Origin: Alphaproteobacteria bacterium
GTDB lineage: Bacteria > Pseudomonadota > Alphaproteobacteria > Micavibrionales > Micavibrionaceae
Reading direction: 5' to 3'
Assembly: GCA_002401695.1 (NCBI GenBank)
Contig: NVTV01000010.1
Location: 1-34,250, forward strand
Length of the DNA stretch: 34,250 nt
Every line of letters begins with the position of its first letter. Within the stretch, counting starts at the first letter, position 1. Below the pieces are notes generated by a model. The model worked only from the letters and a program-made list of their open reading frames with translations, was not told the DNA's origin and searched no databases. The translations under genes were made by a program, and so were the position numbers. Below, one piece after another: positions 7,287 to 16,216 of this stretch.

Positions 7287-8852
7287 ATGTCTATAAGGTC
7301 ATATCTAACCTCGACCCTAGGCGTTACTCATTGTTTTGATCTGGATAATAGTACGGTAGAGATTGCGGGTGTGGGGTCTCCAAGCCCTACAGATATTCAA
7401 GCTGGGGCGGGCTATTCTTTTGTATCAGACCCGGTTTGTTATGGCGTGACGCAAAGCCTGCTTAGCACAAACAGTGCGGATTTTACGACCCGTACTGACG
7501 GTGCAGTTATAGATCGCCGCAAAGACATCAACAACTCTTCTGATGGAACAGATGCTTCCGCATTTGATTACGTCAGCAACTCTCGCACAATGGCTCTGTG
7601 GTTTAAGGGTAGCGACTTTTCAACGCCCTCGTGTATATATGAGCAAGGCGGTGGCACTAATAATTTCGCATTCGTTAGCGGAATTGCAAAAGCCATTACA
7701 TTCCAGGCCGCAGATGCGGGCACACCATTTTTAATCGTGCAATCTAACTTTTTAGGTGTAGCTAATAGACCGTATTTTATCGTCGGTATATGGGAGCACT
7801 CCAGCGAACACGCTGGGTCGGGCAATCGGTGCTTGCTTCATATAAATGGTGTGTTGCAGGAGATAGTAGAAGTTAACACCACAGCATCATTTCCCAACCA
7901 CAGTGGCGATATTACACTTGGAAATACAGCTGAAAGTCTCAAAGCCTATAACGAAGATACAATTCCCTACGCGACCAGAAGCAAGAACTGCAACTTCTTA
8001 ATAATGGTCAACAATCGCACATGGACAGTTGCAGAAAGTAGAGAGTTTTTTGAGCGTACAGTTATTCCGAATATTGTCATTGCAGCTGATACCGTAGCCA
8101 ATCAGCAAATAGCCCTTGACGCCTTAACAGGCAATAACTATTCAGCCGACAATTGCGCGATACAAATAAGACAAGCGACCGACGCAACAGATTACCGTTT
8201 GTTCATTGATAACATTAATTTTGTGCGTGACACGGCACTGGATGATATAGCTGTGATGTACGTTGGCCCTAATACGCTAACTATAGAAAATACGAATGGG
8301 TCTGATGCTTATCAACTAGCAACGCCAGTCGAGGTTGATTTGGATGGATCGACTGTATTAGCGGGGGGCGGCACCCTTACCCTGGTTGAAAAAACAATTA
8401 GATATATTGCCGCTGGCATAACTGTAACGAACTCGCAAGATACAAAAATGGTTGTTGAGGCTGTCGGTTCTTACACGATTAGCGGGGGCATCCTACAGAC
8501 ATTTGAGAATATTTCCGGTGGAGCTGTAACGCTTAATTTATCTAATGGCGCGGCTACTCCGACTATCATAAATAGCTCTGGTTCTACTACAGCCGTCCTA
8601 ACCAGTGCCACGATCACAATTACAGGTCTTACTACTGGCAGCAGAGTAAAAGTAACTCGTGACGATACTAGCGCAGTGATCCTTAATGCAATTGAGGTCG
8701 GTGGGCAGGCTAGCTTAATAACTAGTTATACCGGGATTTTCACGGTAACAGTTAGAAAAGCATCGACAGCCCCATATTACAAAGAATGGATAGGCGGCGG
8801 CTCAACAGCTAACGGCTCGACTAGCGTCAACGCACTTCAAGAATTAGATTAA
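7287..8852 (+). CDS. Fibre/adhesin with LamG/concanavalin-like domain
   Basis: This 521-residue protein has the strongest Shine-Dalgarno in the fibre block (AAAGGAGG at 7275-7282). Residues ~90-260 look like a laminin-G/concanavalin-type sandwich: SRTMALWFKG, FIVGIWEHSS, HINGVLQE and a late GDITLGNT. Residues ~270-340 are helical then beta. The C-terminal ~170 residues are Thr/Ser/Gly-rich beta repeats. This composition fits a glycan-binding tail-fibre protein. No catalytic motif is visible. Strong translation signals suggest a major fibre component. Confidence 0.65.
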   Translation: MSIRSYLTSTLGVTHCFDLDNSTVEIAGVGSPSPTDIQAGAGYSFVSDPVCYGVTQSLLSTNSADFTTRTDGAVIDRRKDINNSSDGTDASAFDYVSNSRTMALWFKGSDFSTPSCIYEQGGGTNNFAFVSGIAKAITFQAADAGTPFLIVQSNFLGVANRPYFIVGIWEHSSEHAGSGNRCLLHINGVLQEIVEVNTTASFPNHSGDITLGNTAESLKAYNEDTIPYATRSKNCNFLIMVNNRTWTVAESREFFERTVIPNIVIAADTVANQQIALDALTGNNYSADNCAIQIRQATDATDYRLFIDNINFVRDTALDDIAVMYVGPNTLTIENTNGSDAYQLATPVEVDLDGSTVLAGGGTLTLVEKTIRYIAAGITVTNSQDTKMVVEAVGSYTISGGILQTFENISGGAVTLNLSNGAATPTIINSSGSTTAVLTSATITITGLTTGSRVKVTRDDTSAVILNAIEVGGQASLITSYTGIFTVTVRKASTAPYYKEWIGGGSTANGSTSVNALQELD

Positions 8853-8863
8853 GGAGATAACAA

Positions 8864-10306
8864 GTGGCAATTGGTGATGACTTCAGTGTAGCAGTCAATG
8901 GCGATATTCGGCATACGAGCGGTACAACTGTTTATTCAGACTTGGACTTGCACGAGTGGCTTCAAGATTTAGCCGATGACGGGAGTATTACCACCTCTGG
9001 TGATAACGTTTCTATTTTAACCGGTAACCCATCCAAATTAGATGGCCCACGTTCTGCTATTAAGCCGATGCTACTCAACTTGCTCGGAACTTATAATATT
9101 GATGATACGGCTGCCCAGTTCTTTAATTTTGGATCGGTTCAGCAGGACGGGACGGATGAACTTTATACCGGTGTTAAAACCATTGGCTCTCCATTGGTCG
9201 CTGGATCTCCGATGTACATCGTTCAAAATGGCGCTAAATTAACTAGCTACTGGCCTGATGGTCACGTACAAATAATGGTCAAAGCCAAAACGGGCGGCAC
9301 CTTAATTGATAGCGGTGACATCCGGGTTTTCTCACGTAAATACGGTCAAGATTATGGTGATTTTGCAGCCAACTTGGTGGCGGGTGGCGAGCAACCAGCG
9401 GCAATTTCGACATCGACCACGAGCTGGACACCCTTAGATTTAGTAACCTCATTAGCGCTGTCTTCTGATGTAGTTATTGCAGTCGGCGAGGTTACAGAGG
9501 ACACCGGTGACGGTAGCGGCTCTAAAGTATACAAAGGGACTATTACATTATCTAACGGTATAACTGTTGCTGAAGCAGCTCAATATTGCCAAGCGATTTG
9601 TGATCAAGCCTCCGTTGTAACCATCGACGGTAGTTTAGGCTGGAAATATAGAGTGTTAGGCGCGTTTGGTTATACGCCTAACGGTAAGGCACCCTTTGGG
9701 GCTGTTGCTGGTGGTAAGTGGTTCGTATCTCAAGGCTGGTTCATTGAGGGCGCTCTACCAGGTGATCTACAGAATTATCAGATGGTTTCGCATGACGGAA
9801 CAACTGTGGGTAATCCGGTTGTTGCCGGGATCTCCATTGGTGGAGTTACGATTGGTTCTAGAATTATCGTTGGTCGTGATGCAGCCACCATATCAGGGTT
9901 TGATGACACTGAATATTCACTCTCTGCGCCCACCACCTCTGGTGGCAATACATGCGTAGTTGTCGAAGCTATTAACACAGATACCCCCGACACAGGGTTC
10001 ATTAGAATAAACGCAATACCCTATGCTTACACAGCACTGGACAGAGTGACTAAAACATTCACCATTTCAGGCACGTTTGGCCAGATTCACGCTTCGTCTT
10101 CTCCTGCCTGGTGTCCGTTCATCGACAAGATAGCGGTCGGTACAACTGAGTCATCTAGCAGCTATACGTTTGACGCCGATTTCACAGCAAGACTCAAGGT
10201 TAGAAAGGGGACAAGCGGATCAAGCTTGCAGCCATTCGAGACAACATTTGCTGCAACATCTAGTGCAACTAACGGCACAAATGCCATTGCTACGCCTGAT
10301 GAGTAA
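8864..10306 (+). CDS. Large fibre/tail-associated structural protein
   Basis: This 480-residue protein starts with GTG preceded by AAGGAGA (8851-8857). It begins MAIGDDFSVAVNGDIRHTSG. The sequence is beta-rich with many Gly-Thr-Ser turns and lacks signal peptide, TM segments or known catalytic motifs. Aromatic-rich segments (KWFVSQGWFIEG) may bind a ligand. The pattern resembles conserved, unnamed structural proteins in fibre clusters of other phages. Its role in the fibre or baseplate is inferred from position and size. Confidence 0.6.
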   Translation: MAIGDDFSVAVNGDIRHTSGTTVYSDLDLHEWLQDLADDGSITTSGDNVSILTGNPSKLDGPRSAIKPMLLNLLGTYNIDDTAAQFFNFGSVQQDGTDELYTGVKTIGSPLVAGSPMYIVQNGAKLTSYWPDGHVQIMVKAKTGGTLIDSGDIRVFSRKYGQDYGDFAANLVAGGEQPAAISTSTTSWTPLDLVTSLALSSDVVIAVGEVTEDTGDGSGSKVYKGTITLSNGITVAEAAQYCQAICDQASVVTIDGSLGWKYRVLGAFGYTPNGKAPFGAVAGGKWFVSQGWFIEGALPGDLQNYQMVSHDGTTVGNPVVAGISIGGVTIGSRIIVGRDAATISGFDDTEYSLSAPTTSGGNTCVVVEAINTDTPDTGFIRINAIPYAYTALDRVTKTFTISGTFGQIHASSSPAWCPFIDKIAVGTTESSSSYTFDADFTARLKVRKGTSGSSLQPFETTFAATSSATNGTNAIATPDE

Positions 10307-10308
10307 CT

Positions 10309-10731
10309 ATGACAATCTCAATAGACTGGCCTAATAAACTGGTCTTATCGACAGAAAGTATCACTGATATTGTCGCGTTTAAAGATGTCTTGCGCGACTC
10401 TGAAGACGATGCTGATGGCGTGCTTAATGACCCAATAATTAACTACAAGAAACTCAACCTGGGTGGTGGTGGATTCTTTCACGCGGTTGATTTTATCAAT
10501 GGGTATCAGTTGAAGTTTCCTATAGCTGGCAACTATACAATCATCGGCAATATTGGCGCTGTCATTGTGCCTGTTGCTGGAGTCTTTGTTGATAGAACGA
10601 CATCAGCTTCATTCGCTTCATTTGCAAGTGGCTCCGGCGTATTGCCATCAGACGTTGTGGATATTGCAGAAGCGGTGCGGAAAACCTTACTTGATACCTC
10701 TGGCGAGGCTGCTGGGGTCTACTCCCCATGA
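10309..10731 (+). CDS. Tail/fibre-associated protein
   Basis: This 140-residue protein begins MTISIDWPNKLVLS and has a central FHAVDFINGYQLKFPIAGNY followed by GNIGAVIVPVAG. This organisation resembles a family of phage proteins associated with the tail and fibre, where a beta domain sits before a helical C-terminus (VVDIAEAVRKTLLD). It starts 2 bp after the previous stop and overlaps the next gene by 4 bp (ATGA). It is probably a connector or assembly factor in the fibre system; function is not established. Confidence 0.6.
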   Translation: MTISIDWPNKLVLSTESITDIVAFKDVLRDSEDDADGVLNDPIINYKKLNLGGGGFFHAVDFINGYQLKFPIAGNYTIIGNIGAVIVPVAGVFVDRTTSASFASFASGSGVLPSDVVDIAEAVRKTLLDTSGEAAGVYSP

Positions 10732-11003
10732 CGCTATGGGAAACGATCGCCGGGAACTCCTCTTTAGATGTCTCTCCAACGAATACGTTATGGGATCACC
10801 TGAACAACATTCAGGCCGGAAGCGGGCTATCTCAAATATTTGGCATGGTGTCTATTGATGCAAGTGCTAGTGAAGTGGAAGCGGTATGTAGTGCTAACCC
10901 CATAAGCGCAACAGTCAAGACCGGCAAGCAAACAGTGTCTATAACAGACAACAACATAACAGCAACCAAAGCAGGGTCGGTAAATGTCAGACACAAATAT
11001 TGA
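10728..11003 (+). CDS. Small hypothetical fibre-cluster protein
   Basis: This 91-residue protein is coupled to its neighbour by an ATGA overlap at the start and shares 20 bp with the next gene at its end. The N-terminal half is helical (TLWDHLNNIQAG); the C-terminal half is a run of beta-strands (ISATVKTGKQTVSITDNNIT). No motif is recognised. Tight packing between two structural genes supports it as real. Confidence 0.55.
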   Translation: MTLWETIAGNSSLDVSPTNTLWDHLNNIQAGSGLSQIFGMVSIDASASEVEAVCSANPISATVKTGKQTVSITDNNITATKAGSVNVRHKY

Positions 11004-11310
11004 TGTTGTGCGCGGTGATTCCGTACCTATGGGCTTCACCTTCACGAATGACGACGGGAGTGCCCACGTTTTAACGGGAGCTTCTGTATTGCTAACAGTA
11101 AGCACCGAGGCAGCACCAAAAGACACAAATAACCAAGTAGCTCAGATTACACTAGTGATTACAGATGCAGCGGGTGGCGTGGCAACAGCAGACTTTTCAG
11201 CGCTCGATACGGGCCAGTACTACTACGACGTACAAATAACCAACAGCCTCTCGCAGGTATTAACGCCGCTATTTGGCGAGATCACCGTTAGGCAAGATAT
11301 TACAAAGTAA
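10984..11310 (+). CDS. BppU-N-like baseplate/fibre domain protein
   Basis: This 108-residue protein opens with IDVVRGDSVPMGFTFTNDDG and continues LTGASVLLTVST, then DTGQYYYDVQI near residues 76-86. That is the pattern of the Ig-like N-terminal domain found in BppU-type baseplate proteins and many siphophage fibre adaptors. It is a stand-alone domain without the usual C-terminal fibre part. It overlaps the upstream gene by 20 bp and is followed 34 bp later by terS. It probably docks a fibre onto the tail tip. Confidence 0.65.
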   Translation: MSDTNIDVVRGDSVPMGFTFTNDDGSAHVLTGASVLLTVSTEAAPKDTNNQVAQITLVITDAAGGVATADFSALDTGQYYYDVQITNSLSQVLTPLFGEITVRQDITK

Positions 11311-11344
11311 ATTAGCTTTGAGAGCTAAAGGCCGGAGGCCGACA

Positions 11345-11911
11345 ATGTTAAACGACAAACAGACGAGGTTTTGTGAAGAATACATCATAGACCTTAACGC
11401 AACACAGGCTGCTATTAGGGCTGAGTACAGCGAAAGAACGGCATATTCTCAAGGCCAGCGGCTGTTGAAGAATGTTGAAGCTCAAGAGTTAATCACTGAA
11501 TTGAAAGCAAGCAGGTCTGAGCGCACTAAGATAGATGCCGACTGGCTACTGAAAAGGCTGGCTGAAGAAGCTGAAGCCGATGTGGCTGACTTGTATAGTG
11601 AGAACGGTGGGTTGCTGCCTGTTAACCAATGGCCAGAAATATGGCGCAAAGGTTTGGTGGCAGGAATAGACACGCATCAAGAATACACTTTCGAGGGTGG
11701 AGAGAAGATTCCTGATGGTGTGACGGTGAAGATTCGCCTGTCTGAACGCATTAAACGATTAGAGTTAATAGGCAAGCATGTAGACGTTCAAGCCTTCAAG
11801 GAAAAGATCGAGCACTTAGGTGTTGTCACAAATAATATTATGGTTCTCCCTGGCTGCACAAATATAGATGATTGGGAAGCCAAAGCAAAAGAACATCAAG
11901 GTAGTGAGTGA
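11345..11911 (+). CDS. terS: Terminase small subunit
   Basis: I choose ATG 11345, preceded by GGAGG at 11334-11338, over an in-frame upstream TTG. The 188-residue product has the Terminase_2 N-terminus LNDKQTRFCEEYI followed by NATQAAIRAEY and LLKNVEAQELI, the helix-turn-helix DNA-binding part. A helical middle (DWLLKRLAEEAEADVADLY) leads to the oligomerisation and C-terminal portions. It recognises the packaging site and hands DNA to TerL. The end overlaps the terL GTG start (GTGA), and its last codons form the first copy of a 15-bp direct repeat. Confidence 0.9.
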   Translation: MLNDKQTRFCEEYIIDLNATQAAIRAEYSERTAYSQGQRLLKNVEAQELITELKASRSERTKIDADWLLKRLAEEAEADVADLYSENGGLLPVNQWPEIWRKGLVAGIDTHQEYTFEGGEKIPDGVTVKIRLSERIKRLELIGKHVDVQAFKEKIEHLGVVTNNIMVLPGCTNIDDWEAKAKEHQGSE

Positions 11912-11924
11912 ACATCAAGGTAGT
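11891..11924 (+). repeat. 15-bp direct repeat across terS-terL junction
   Basis: GAACATCAAGGTAGT occurs exactly at 11891-11905 and again at 11910-11924 (19-bp period). The first copy encodes the last residues of TerS; the second begins on the last base of the terL GTG start. It may be a packaging-recognition element or a small duplication that set the gene overlap. Confidence 0.9.
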
Positions 11925-13458
11925 TTGGAAGCCTCTGCCAGGGTCGCAATGTTTAGCACTTAGTTGCCCCTGTGATGAGATTTTATACGAAGGAACGCGC
12001 GGGCCAGGAAAGACGGCGGCACAGCTTGCCCGATTTAGATCGAAGGTTGGGCTGGGTTATGGTTCGTTCTGGCGTGGAGTTATCTTTGATACTGAGTACA
12101 AAGACCTTGCCGATTTAATTGTTCAGTCAAAGCGGCTGTTCAATGCCTTTAATGATGGGGCCAAGTTTCTAAGTTCGGCTACTGAACTGAAGTGGGTTTG
12201 GCCTACTGGTGAAGAGCTGCTGTTTAGGCACGGTAAGTCAGAAGATGACTATTGGGGCTATCACGGGCAAGAGTTTCCATTCATAGGGTTTAACGAGCTG
12301 ACAAAGCAGAAAGATGACGGCCTTTATATGGCTATGTTCTCCTGTATGCGGTCTTCGTTTCGCCCACAAGATCATCCATTGCCGGATGGCAGTTTGCTTC
12401 CGTCCATTCCTCTTGAGATGTTCAGCACTACCAACCCTTACGGTGTTGGTCATGCTTGGGTTAAGCGGCGGTTTATTGCTCCAGCTCAAAGAGGGGTAGT
12501 TCAGAGGCATACACAGACAGTATTTAACCCTCAGACAGAGCTTGAAGAGGACATAACGTTAACCTGTGTGGCCATACACGGCTCATGGAGAGAGAACCCC
12601 TACTTAGACCCTAAATACATTGCCATGTTGATGGCGATCAAAGACCCAAACAAGAAGAAAGCTTGGGTTGATGGCTCATGGGATGTCACTAGTGGAGGCA
12701 GATTCGATCACCTTTGGAATGAATCAATTCACGTGGTTGAGCCTTTTGTCATTCCTCCAACATGGCGGGTCGATAGATCACACGATTGGGGTGAATCAAA
12801 ACCCTTTGCTAACCTTTGGTGGGCAGAATCGAATGGCCGTGAAGTTGAAGTGGCAGGACAGACCAGGAAGTTTCCTAGAGGAACATTGTTTCTTATCGGT
12901 GAATGGTACGGATGCCATCCAGATGAGCTAAACAAGGGTCTCAATATGCCGTCGCTTGAAGTGGCTAACGGCGTTAAATGGATTGATAGACGTATGTCAG
13001 GGCGGGAGTGCATTCAGCCTGAATGTGTCAGCAAGGGTGTAGCAAATATCATTCCCGGCACATGCTCCAGAGTTGAAGCTGGCCCCGCTGATTCATCAAT
13101 ATTTAATACTGGTGATAACGAATTATCTATCGGCCAGAAAATGAAGACTAAAGGGGTTCAATGGACAAGCTCAAACAAGAAGCCCGGTTCTAGAATTAAC
13201 GGAGCGTCCTTATTCTGCGACATGCTGGACGCTTCAGTGAAAGCCAAGGATAGCGAATCTGGAATGCCGGAGGAGCCAGCCTTTTATGTGTTTAACCACT
13301 GTCGCGGATGGATTAGCCGAATCCCCATTCTTCCGAGAGACACGAAGAATCCAGACGACGTTAATACCGACGCTGAAGATCATGATTGGGATGCAACGCG
13401 GTATCGCGTTCTCGCTATTACACGAGCACCTACCAGAGTGACCGAACTAAGATTATGA
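11908..13458 (+). CDS. terL: Terminase large subunit
   Basis: This 516-residue packaging motor starts with GTG overlapping the terS stop. The ATPase half has Walker A at residues 29-36 (GTRGPGKT) and a Walker B-like FPFIGFNEL at 123-131, where the usual acidic residue before the catalytic Glu is Asn129. A coupling-type TTNP lies further on. The RNase-H-like nuclease half has DRSHDWG (around 287), AGPADSSIFN (around 391) and a C-terminal EDHDWDATRYR (around 491-500) that supply metal-binding acids. It drives DNA into the prohead and cuts the concatemer. The stop overlaps the portal start (ATGA). Confidence 0.93.
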   Translation: MNIKVVWKPLPGSQCLALSCPCDEILYEGTRGPGKTAAQLARFRSKVGLGYGSFWRGVIFDTEYKDLADLIVQSKRLFNAFNDGAKFLSSATELKWVWPTGEELLFRHGKSEDDYWGYHGQEFPFIGFNELTKQKDDGLYMAMFSCMRSSFRPQDHPLPDGSLLPSIPLEMFSTTNPYGVGHAWVKRRFIAPAQRGVVQRHTQTVFNPQTELEEDITLTCVAIHGSWRENPYLDPKYIAMLMAIKDPNKKKAWVDGSWDVTSGGRFDHLWNESIHVVEPFVIPPTWRVDRSHDWGESKPFANLWWAESNGREVEVAGQTRKFPRGTLFLIGEWYGCHPDELNKGLNMPSLEVANGVKWIDRRMSGRECIQPECVSKGVANIIPGTCSRVEAGPADSSIFNTGDNELSIGQKMKTKGVQWTSSNKKPGSRINGASLFCDMLDASVKAKDSESGMPEEPAFYVFNHCRGWISRIPILPRDTKNPDDVNTDAEDHDWDATRYRVLAITRAPTRVTELRL

Positions 13459-14876
13459 CAAATACTGTCCGTACTCCAGATGAGCGCCATAACAGGATGC
13501 TTCCCGATATTGAGCTGGCGAACGCCTTGCTTGGTGGTAGTGTTTCTATGCGAAAGGCGCAGGAAGACTATCTGCCCAAGAACGAGGCAGAGACTGACGA
13601 AAAATACAGCAGTCGTTTAAAGCGGTCATTCCTATATAACGTGTTTGAGAACACTACAGACACGATGGCTGGGAAGCCCTTCTCTAAAGACGTTACCGTT
13701 CAGAATGTCCCAGATTCAATGATGGCCAATTTAGAGAACATAGACCGCCAAGGTCGAGATTTAACTTCGTTTGCTTGTGATTTACTACATCAAGCGTTAT
13801 CCAAGGGATTGACGTTTATCCTTGTCGAGTTTCCCCAGGCTCCAGCAGAGGGCGAAAGGTCGCGCCAGCAAGAAATCGATATGGGGTTAAGCCCTTATTG
13901 GGTTCACATCAAACCAGAAAGTATGCTTGGTATTGATTACGATTATTACAACGGGGCGCTGGTTGTTCACAGCCTAAGAATACTTGAAACCTATGAATCT
14001 CGTGGAGCCTCATTTGACCGCAAAACCGAGGAGCAAGTCAGGGTTATTTATCCCGACAGATTCGAGGTGTGGCGCAAGGCTGAAGCCGAATGGGTTATGT
14101 TTGAAGAGGGTCTTCGAAGCGTAAATAAGATAACGCTTGTTCCTGTGTATGCCAAACAGGTTGGGCCGTTTGCTGCTAAGAACCTGTTAAAGCCTCTAAT
14201 GGAGAAGAACTTAGAGCACTGGCAGTCATCTAGTGAGCAGAGAAACATCCTTCACGTGGCTAGAGTGCCGCTGTTATTTGGTCGAGGATTAAGAACTATA
14301 GACGACGAAGGCAACCCCATTAAGCTGACCTCAGATTCTATTATCACCTCCGATTCTTCTGACGGCGATCTCAAATATGTAGAGCATTCTGGCAGGGCTA
14401 TATCTTCAGGTGAAAAAGACTTAGAGACGCTAGAAAACCAAATGGAAGCGCTGGGGGCCATTCTTCTCCAGGCTGACGAAACAAGAACAGCCACGGCACA
14501 AAGATCAACCGACTTTAAAGGTAATTCCAAGCTTCACACAGTAGTTGGAAACCTTAAATCAGCATTAGAACAAGCGCTGGCATTTAGCGGTGATTGGATA
14601 AATGTAAAGATTGACGCTGAAGTAACAATCTTTACTGAGTTCTCATTAATCAACCCTGACTTTATGACTGCTGATGATCTGCTTAAGGCCAAAATGGCTG
14701 GGCTAATTTCTCACAAGTTGTACATCGAGATCATGCAGCGTCGCGGGGTGTTTTCCTCGGATATTCCCTCCGAAGATATTGTTGAAGAAGCGCTAGAGGA
14801 CATCCCCAGCATCGAAGGGATAGATGACAGCATAGATGACGATGAAACTGACGGCGAAACCGATGGCTCTGAATGA
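13455..14876 (+). CDS. Portal protein (DUF4055 family)
   Basis: I place the start at ATG 13455, overlapping the terL stop, rather than at an in-frame TTG 69 bp upstream. The 473-residue product has the DUF4055-type N-terminus ALLGGSVSMRKAQEDYLP and YNVFENTTDTMAGKPF, a central LLHQALSKGLTFILVEFP, and a long helical C-terminal part. The last ~25 residues are very acidic (EGIDDSIDDDETDGETDG). It forms the dodecameric DNA gate at one capsid vertex. Placement directly after terL and before the MuF-like gene is canonical. Confidence 0.88.
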   Translation: MTNTVRTPDERHNRMLPDIELANALLGGSVSMRKAQEDYLPKNEAETDEKYSSRLKRSFLYNVFENTTDTMAGKPFSKDVTVQNVPDSMMANLENIDRQGRDLTSFACDLLHQALSKGLTFILVEFPQAPAEGERSRQQEIDMGLSPYWVHIKPESMLGIDYDYYNGALVVHSLRILETYESRGASFDRKTEEQVRVIYPDRFEVWRKAEAEWVMFEEGLRSVNKITLVPVYAKQVGPFAAKNLLKPLMEKNLEHWQSSSEQRNILHVARVPLLFGRGLRTIDDEGNPIKLTSDSIITSDSSDGDLKYVEHSGRAISSGEKDLETLENQMEALGAILLQADETRTATAQRSTDFKGNSKLHTVVGNLKSALEQALAFSGDWINVKIDAEVTIFTEFSLINPDFMTADDLLKAKMAGLISHKLYIEIMQRRGVFSSDIPSEDIVEEALEDIPSIEGIDDSIDDDETDGETDGSE

Positions 14877-15921
14877 TGACATTCTTGATGCAGAGGTTCG
14901 CCACGCTATTTACCTCCAGCGATACGGCGGCGGTGTTAGCAATCGCATTCTAGCCCTGTTAAACCGTACAGAAGCTGACGTTATACAAAAGATGGCGCGG
15001 CTTGAAGGTATCACTGACTTTAAATCTAAGCGCTTTAACACGCTGCTAGACAGCATTAGAGCCACTCGAAAAAAAGCCTATACCGAGGCAGGAGAATCGC
15101 TCAAAGATGAAGCGGTAGACCTTGCTCAATATGAGGCCGGTTTCCAGGTGGCTTTACTGAATAAAACTATTCCTATCCAGTGGAACGTTGTGCTTCCCTC
15201 TAAAGAATTATTGAGGGCAGCGGTAACATCAAGACCGTTCCAGGGGCGCCTGCTGAAAGAGTGGGTAAAGGGCATGGAGGCCAGAGAGTTTGTTCTACTA
15301 AAAGACCAGCTCAGAATAGGCATGGTTGAGGGTGAAACATTACCTCAGATAATTCGCAGAGTTAGGGGCACGAAAGCCTTGAATTATGTTGATGGATTGT
15401 TTGGAAAGTCTCGCCGTGAAGTTGATGCGCTGGTAAGAACTGCTGTTAATCATGTCCACAATGCAGCTAGAAATGAAGTGGGGATAGCCAACAGAGACCT
15501 TATAAAAGGTGTTGAATGGGTCTCCACTCTAGATGGCCGGACAACGGCAATTTGCAGGGCCAGGGATAACAATGTTTACCCTGTTGACTCAGGCCCGAGA
15601 CCTCCAGCTCATATTCGATGCCGCTCCACAGTGACGTTTGTTACAAAGTCGTGGAAAGAGCTAGGCATAAATTTACAGGAAGCCCCAGCAGGCACCAGAG
15701 CCAGCATGAATGGCCAGGTGCCTGATAATTTGTCTTATGGCGGCTGGTTGAGAAAGCAGCCTCGGAGCTTCGTCACAGAAACTCTAGGCAGCAGGAAGGC
15801 CAAGCTGTTCCTTGATGGCAATCTAAAGATAGATAAGTTCGTGGATCGACGTGGCAATACGTTGAACCTGGATCAACTGAAAATTAAAGAATCAGCGGCA
15901 TGGGATAAGGCAGGGCTTTAA
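14863..15921 (+). CDS. MuF/SPP1-gp7-like head morphogenesis protein
   Basis: I prefer ATG 14863 (14 bp overlap with portal), though ATG 14836 is possible; neither has a strong RBS. The ~352-residue product is mostly helical at first. It then carries the MuF-domain signature: TAVNHVHNAARNE, VEWVSTLDGRTTAICRARD, and GPRPPAHIRCRSTVTF around residues 247-262, with paired Cys and His. Such minor head proteins bind the portal and often accompany DNA or aid head assembly. There is no C-terminal toxin or protease domain beyond about 80 extra residues. Confidence 0.85.
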   Translation: MALNDDILDAEVRHAIYLQRYGGGVSNRILALLNRTEADVIQKMARLEGITDFKSKRFNTLLDSIRATRKKAYTEAGESLKDEAVDLAQYEAGFQVALLNKTIPIQWNVVLPSKELLRAAVTSRPFQGRLLKEWVKGMEAREFVLLKDQLRIGMVEGETLPQIIRRVRGTKALNYVDGLFGKSRREVDALVRTAVNHVHNAARNEVGIANRDLIKGVEWVSTLDGRTTAICRARDNNVYPVDSGPRPPAHIRCRSTVTFVTKSWKELGINLQEAPAGTRASMNGQVPDNLSYGGWLRKQPRSFVTETLGSRKAKLFLDGNLKIDKFVDRRGNTLNLDQLKIKESAAWDKAGL

Positions 15922-15936
15922 GTCTATAATGGCCGG

Positions 15937-16155
15937 ATGGATCGGCTGAAACTTATTCAAGGCGGCGGGCAGAAGAAAGCCCACCACAAACAACATAAAA
16001 ATGATGTTGAGCTATGGGTGTGCCGGTTAGATAAGACCAGTGAATCTATAGAGGTGTGCCTACCTTACTTCAAAGGAAACCGTACCAACAAGGGTGATAA
16101 GCGCCTGATCTGTTTACGGTGCTTTGTTGATGGGAGAATTACCGAGGTTCAATAG
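15937..16155 (+). CDS. Small Cys-containing hypothetical protein
   Basis: This 72-residue basic protein has a Gly/Lys/His-rich N-terminus (GGGQKKAHHKQHK) and Cys residues in WVC, VCLPY and ICLRC, which might make a small metal site though spacing is irregular. It starts 15 bp after the MuF stop and is followed by an intrinsic terminator at 16180. The context suggests an accessory (moron-like) gene closing the terminase-portal-MuF block. No function is recognised. Confidence 0.6.
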   Translation: MDRLKLIQGGGQKKAHHKQHKNDVELWVCRLDKTSESIEVCLPYFKGNRTNKGDKRLICLRCFVDGRITEVQ

Positions 16156-16179
16156 CTCAAACAGTATAAAGTTAACCAT

Positions 16180-16202
16180 AGCCCGCTCAGTGCGGGTTTT
16201 TT
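16180..16202 (+). terminator. Intrinsic terminator-like hairpin
   Basis: Stem CCCGC (16182-16186) / GCGGG (16192-16196), 5-nt loop, then TTTTTT (16197-16202). It lies between two same-strand genes and forms the left boundary of the Maf-like/methyltransferase/ParB-like cassette. Confidence 0.85.
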
Positions 16203-16216
16203 AATGCGCGGAGTTT

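Noticed and set aside
1072..11310. Diversity-generating retroelement acting on fibre genes
   Set aside because: No reverse transcriptase or template/variable repeat pair is present in the window.
15925..15930. Perfect TATAAT just before the 15937-16155 gene
   Set aside because: No acceptable -35 hexamer lies 16-18 bp upstream; position at the end of the MuF gene makes chance likely.
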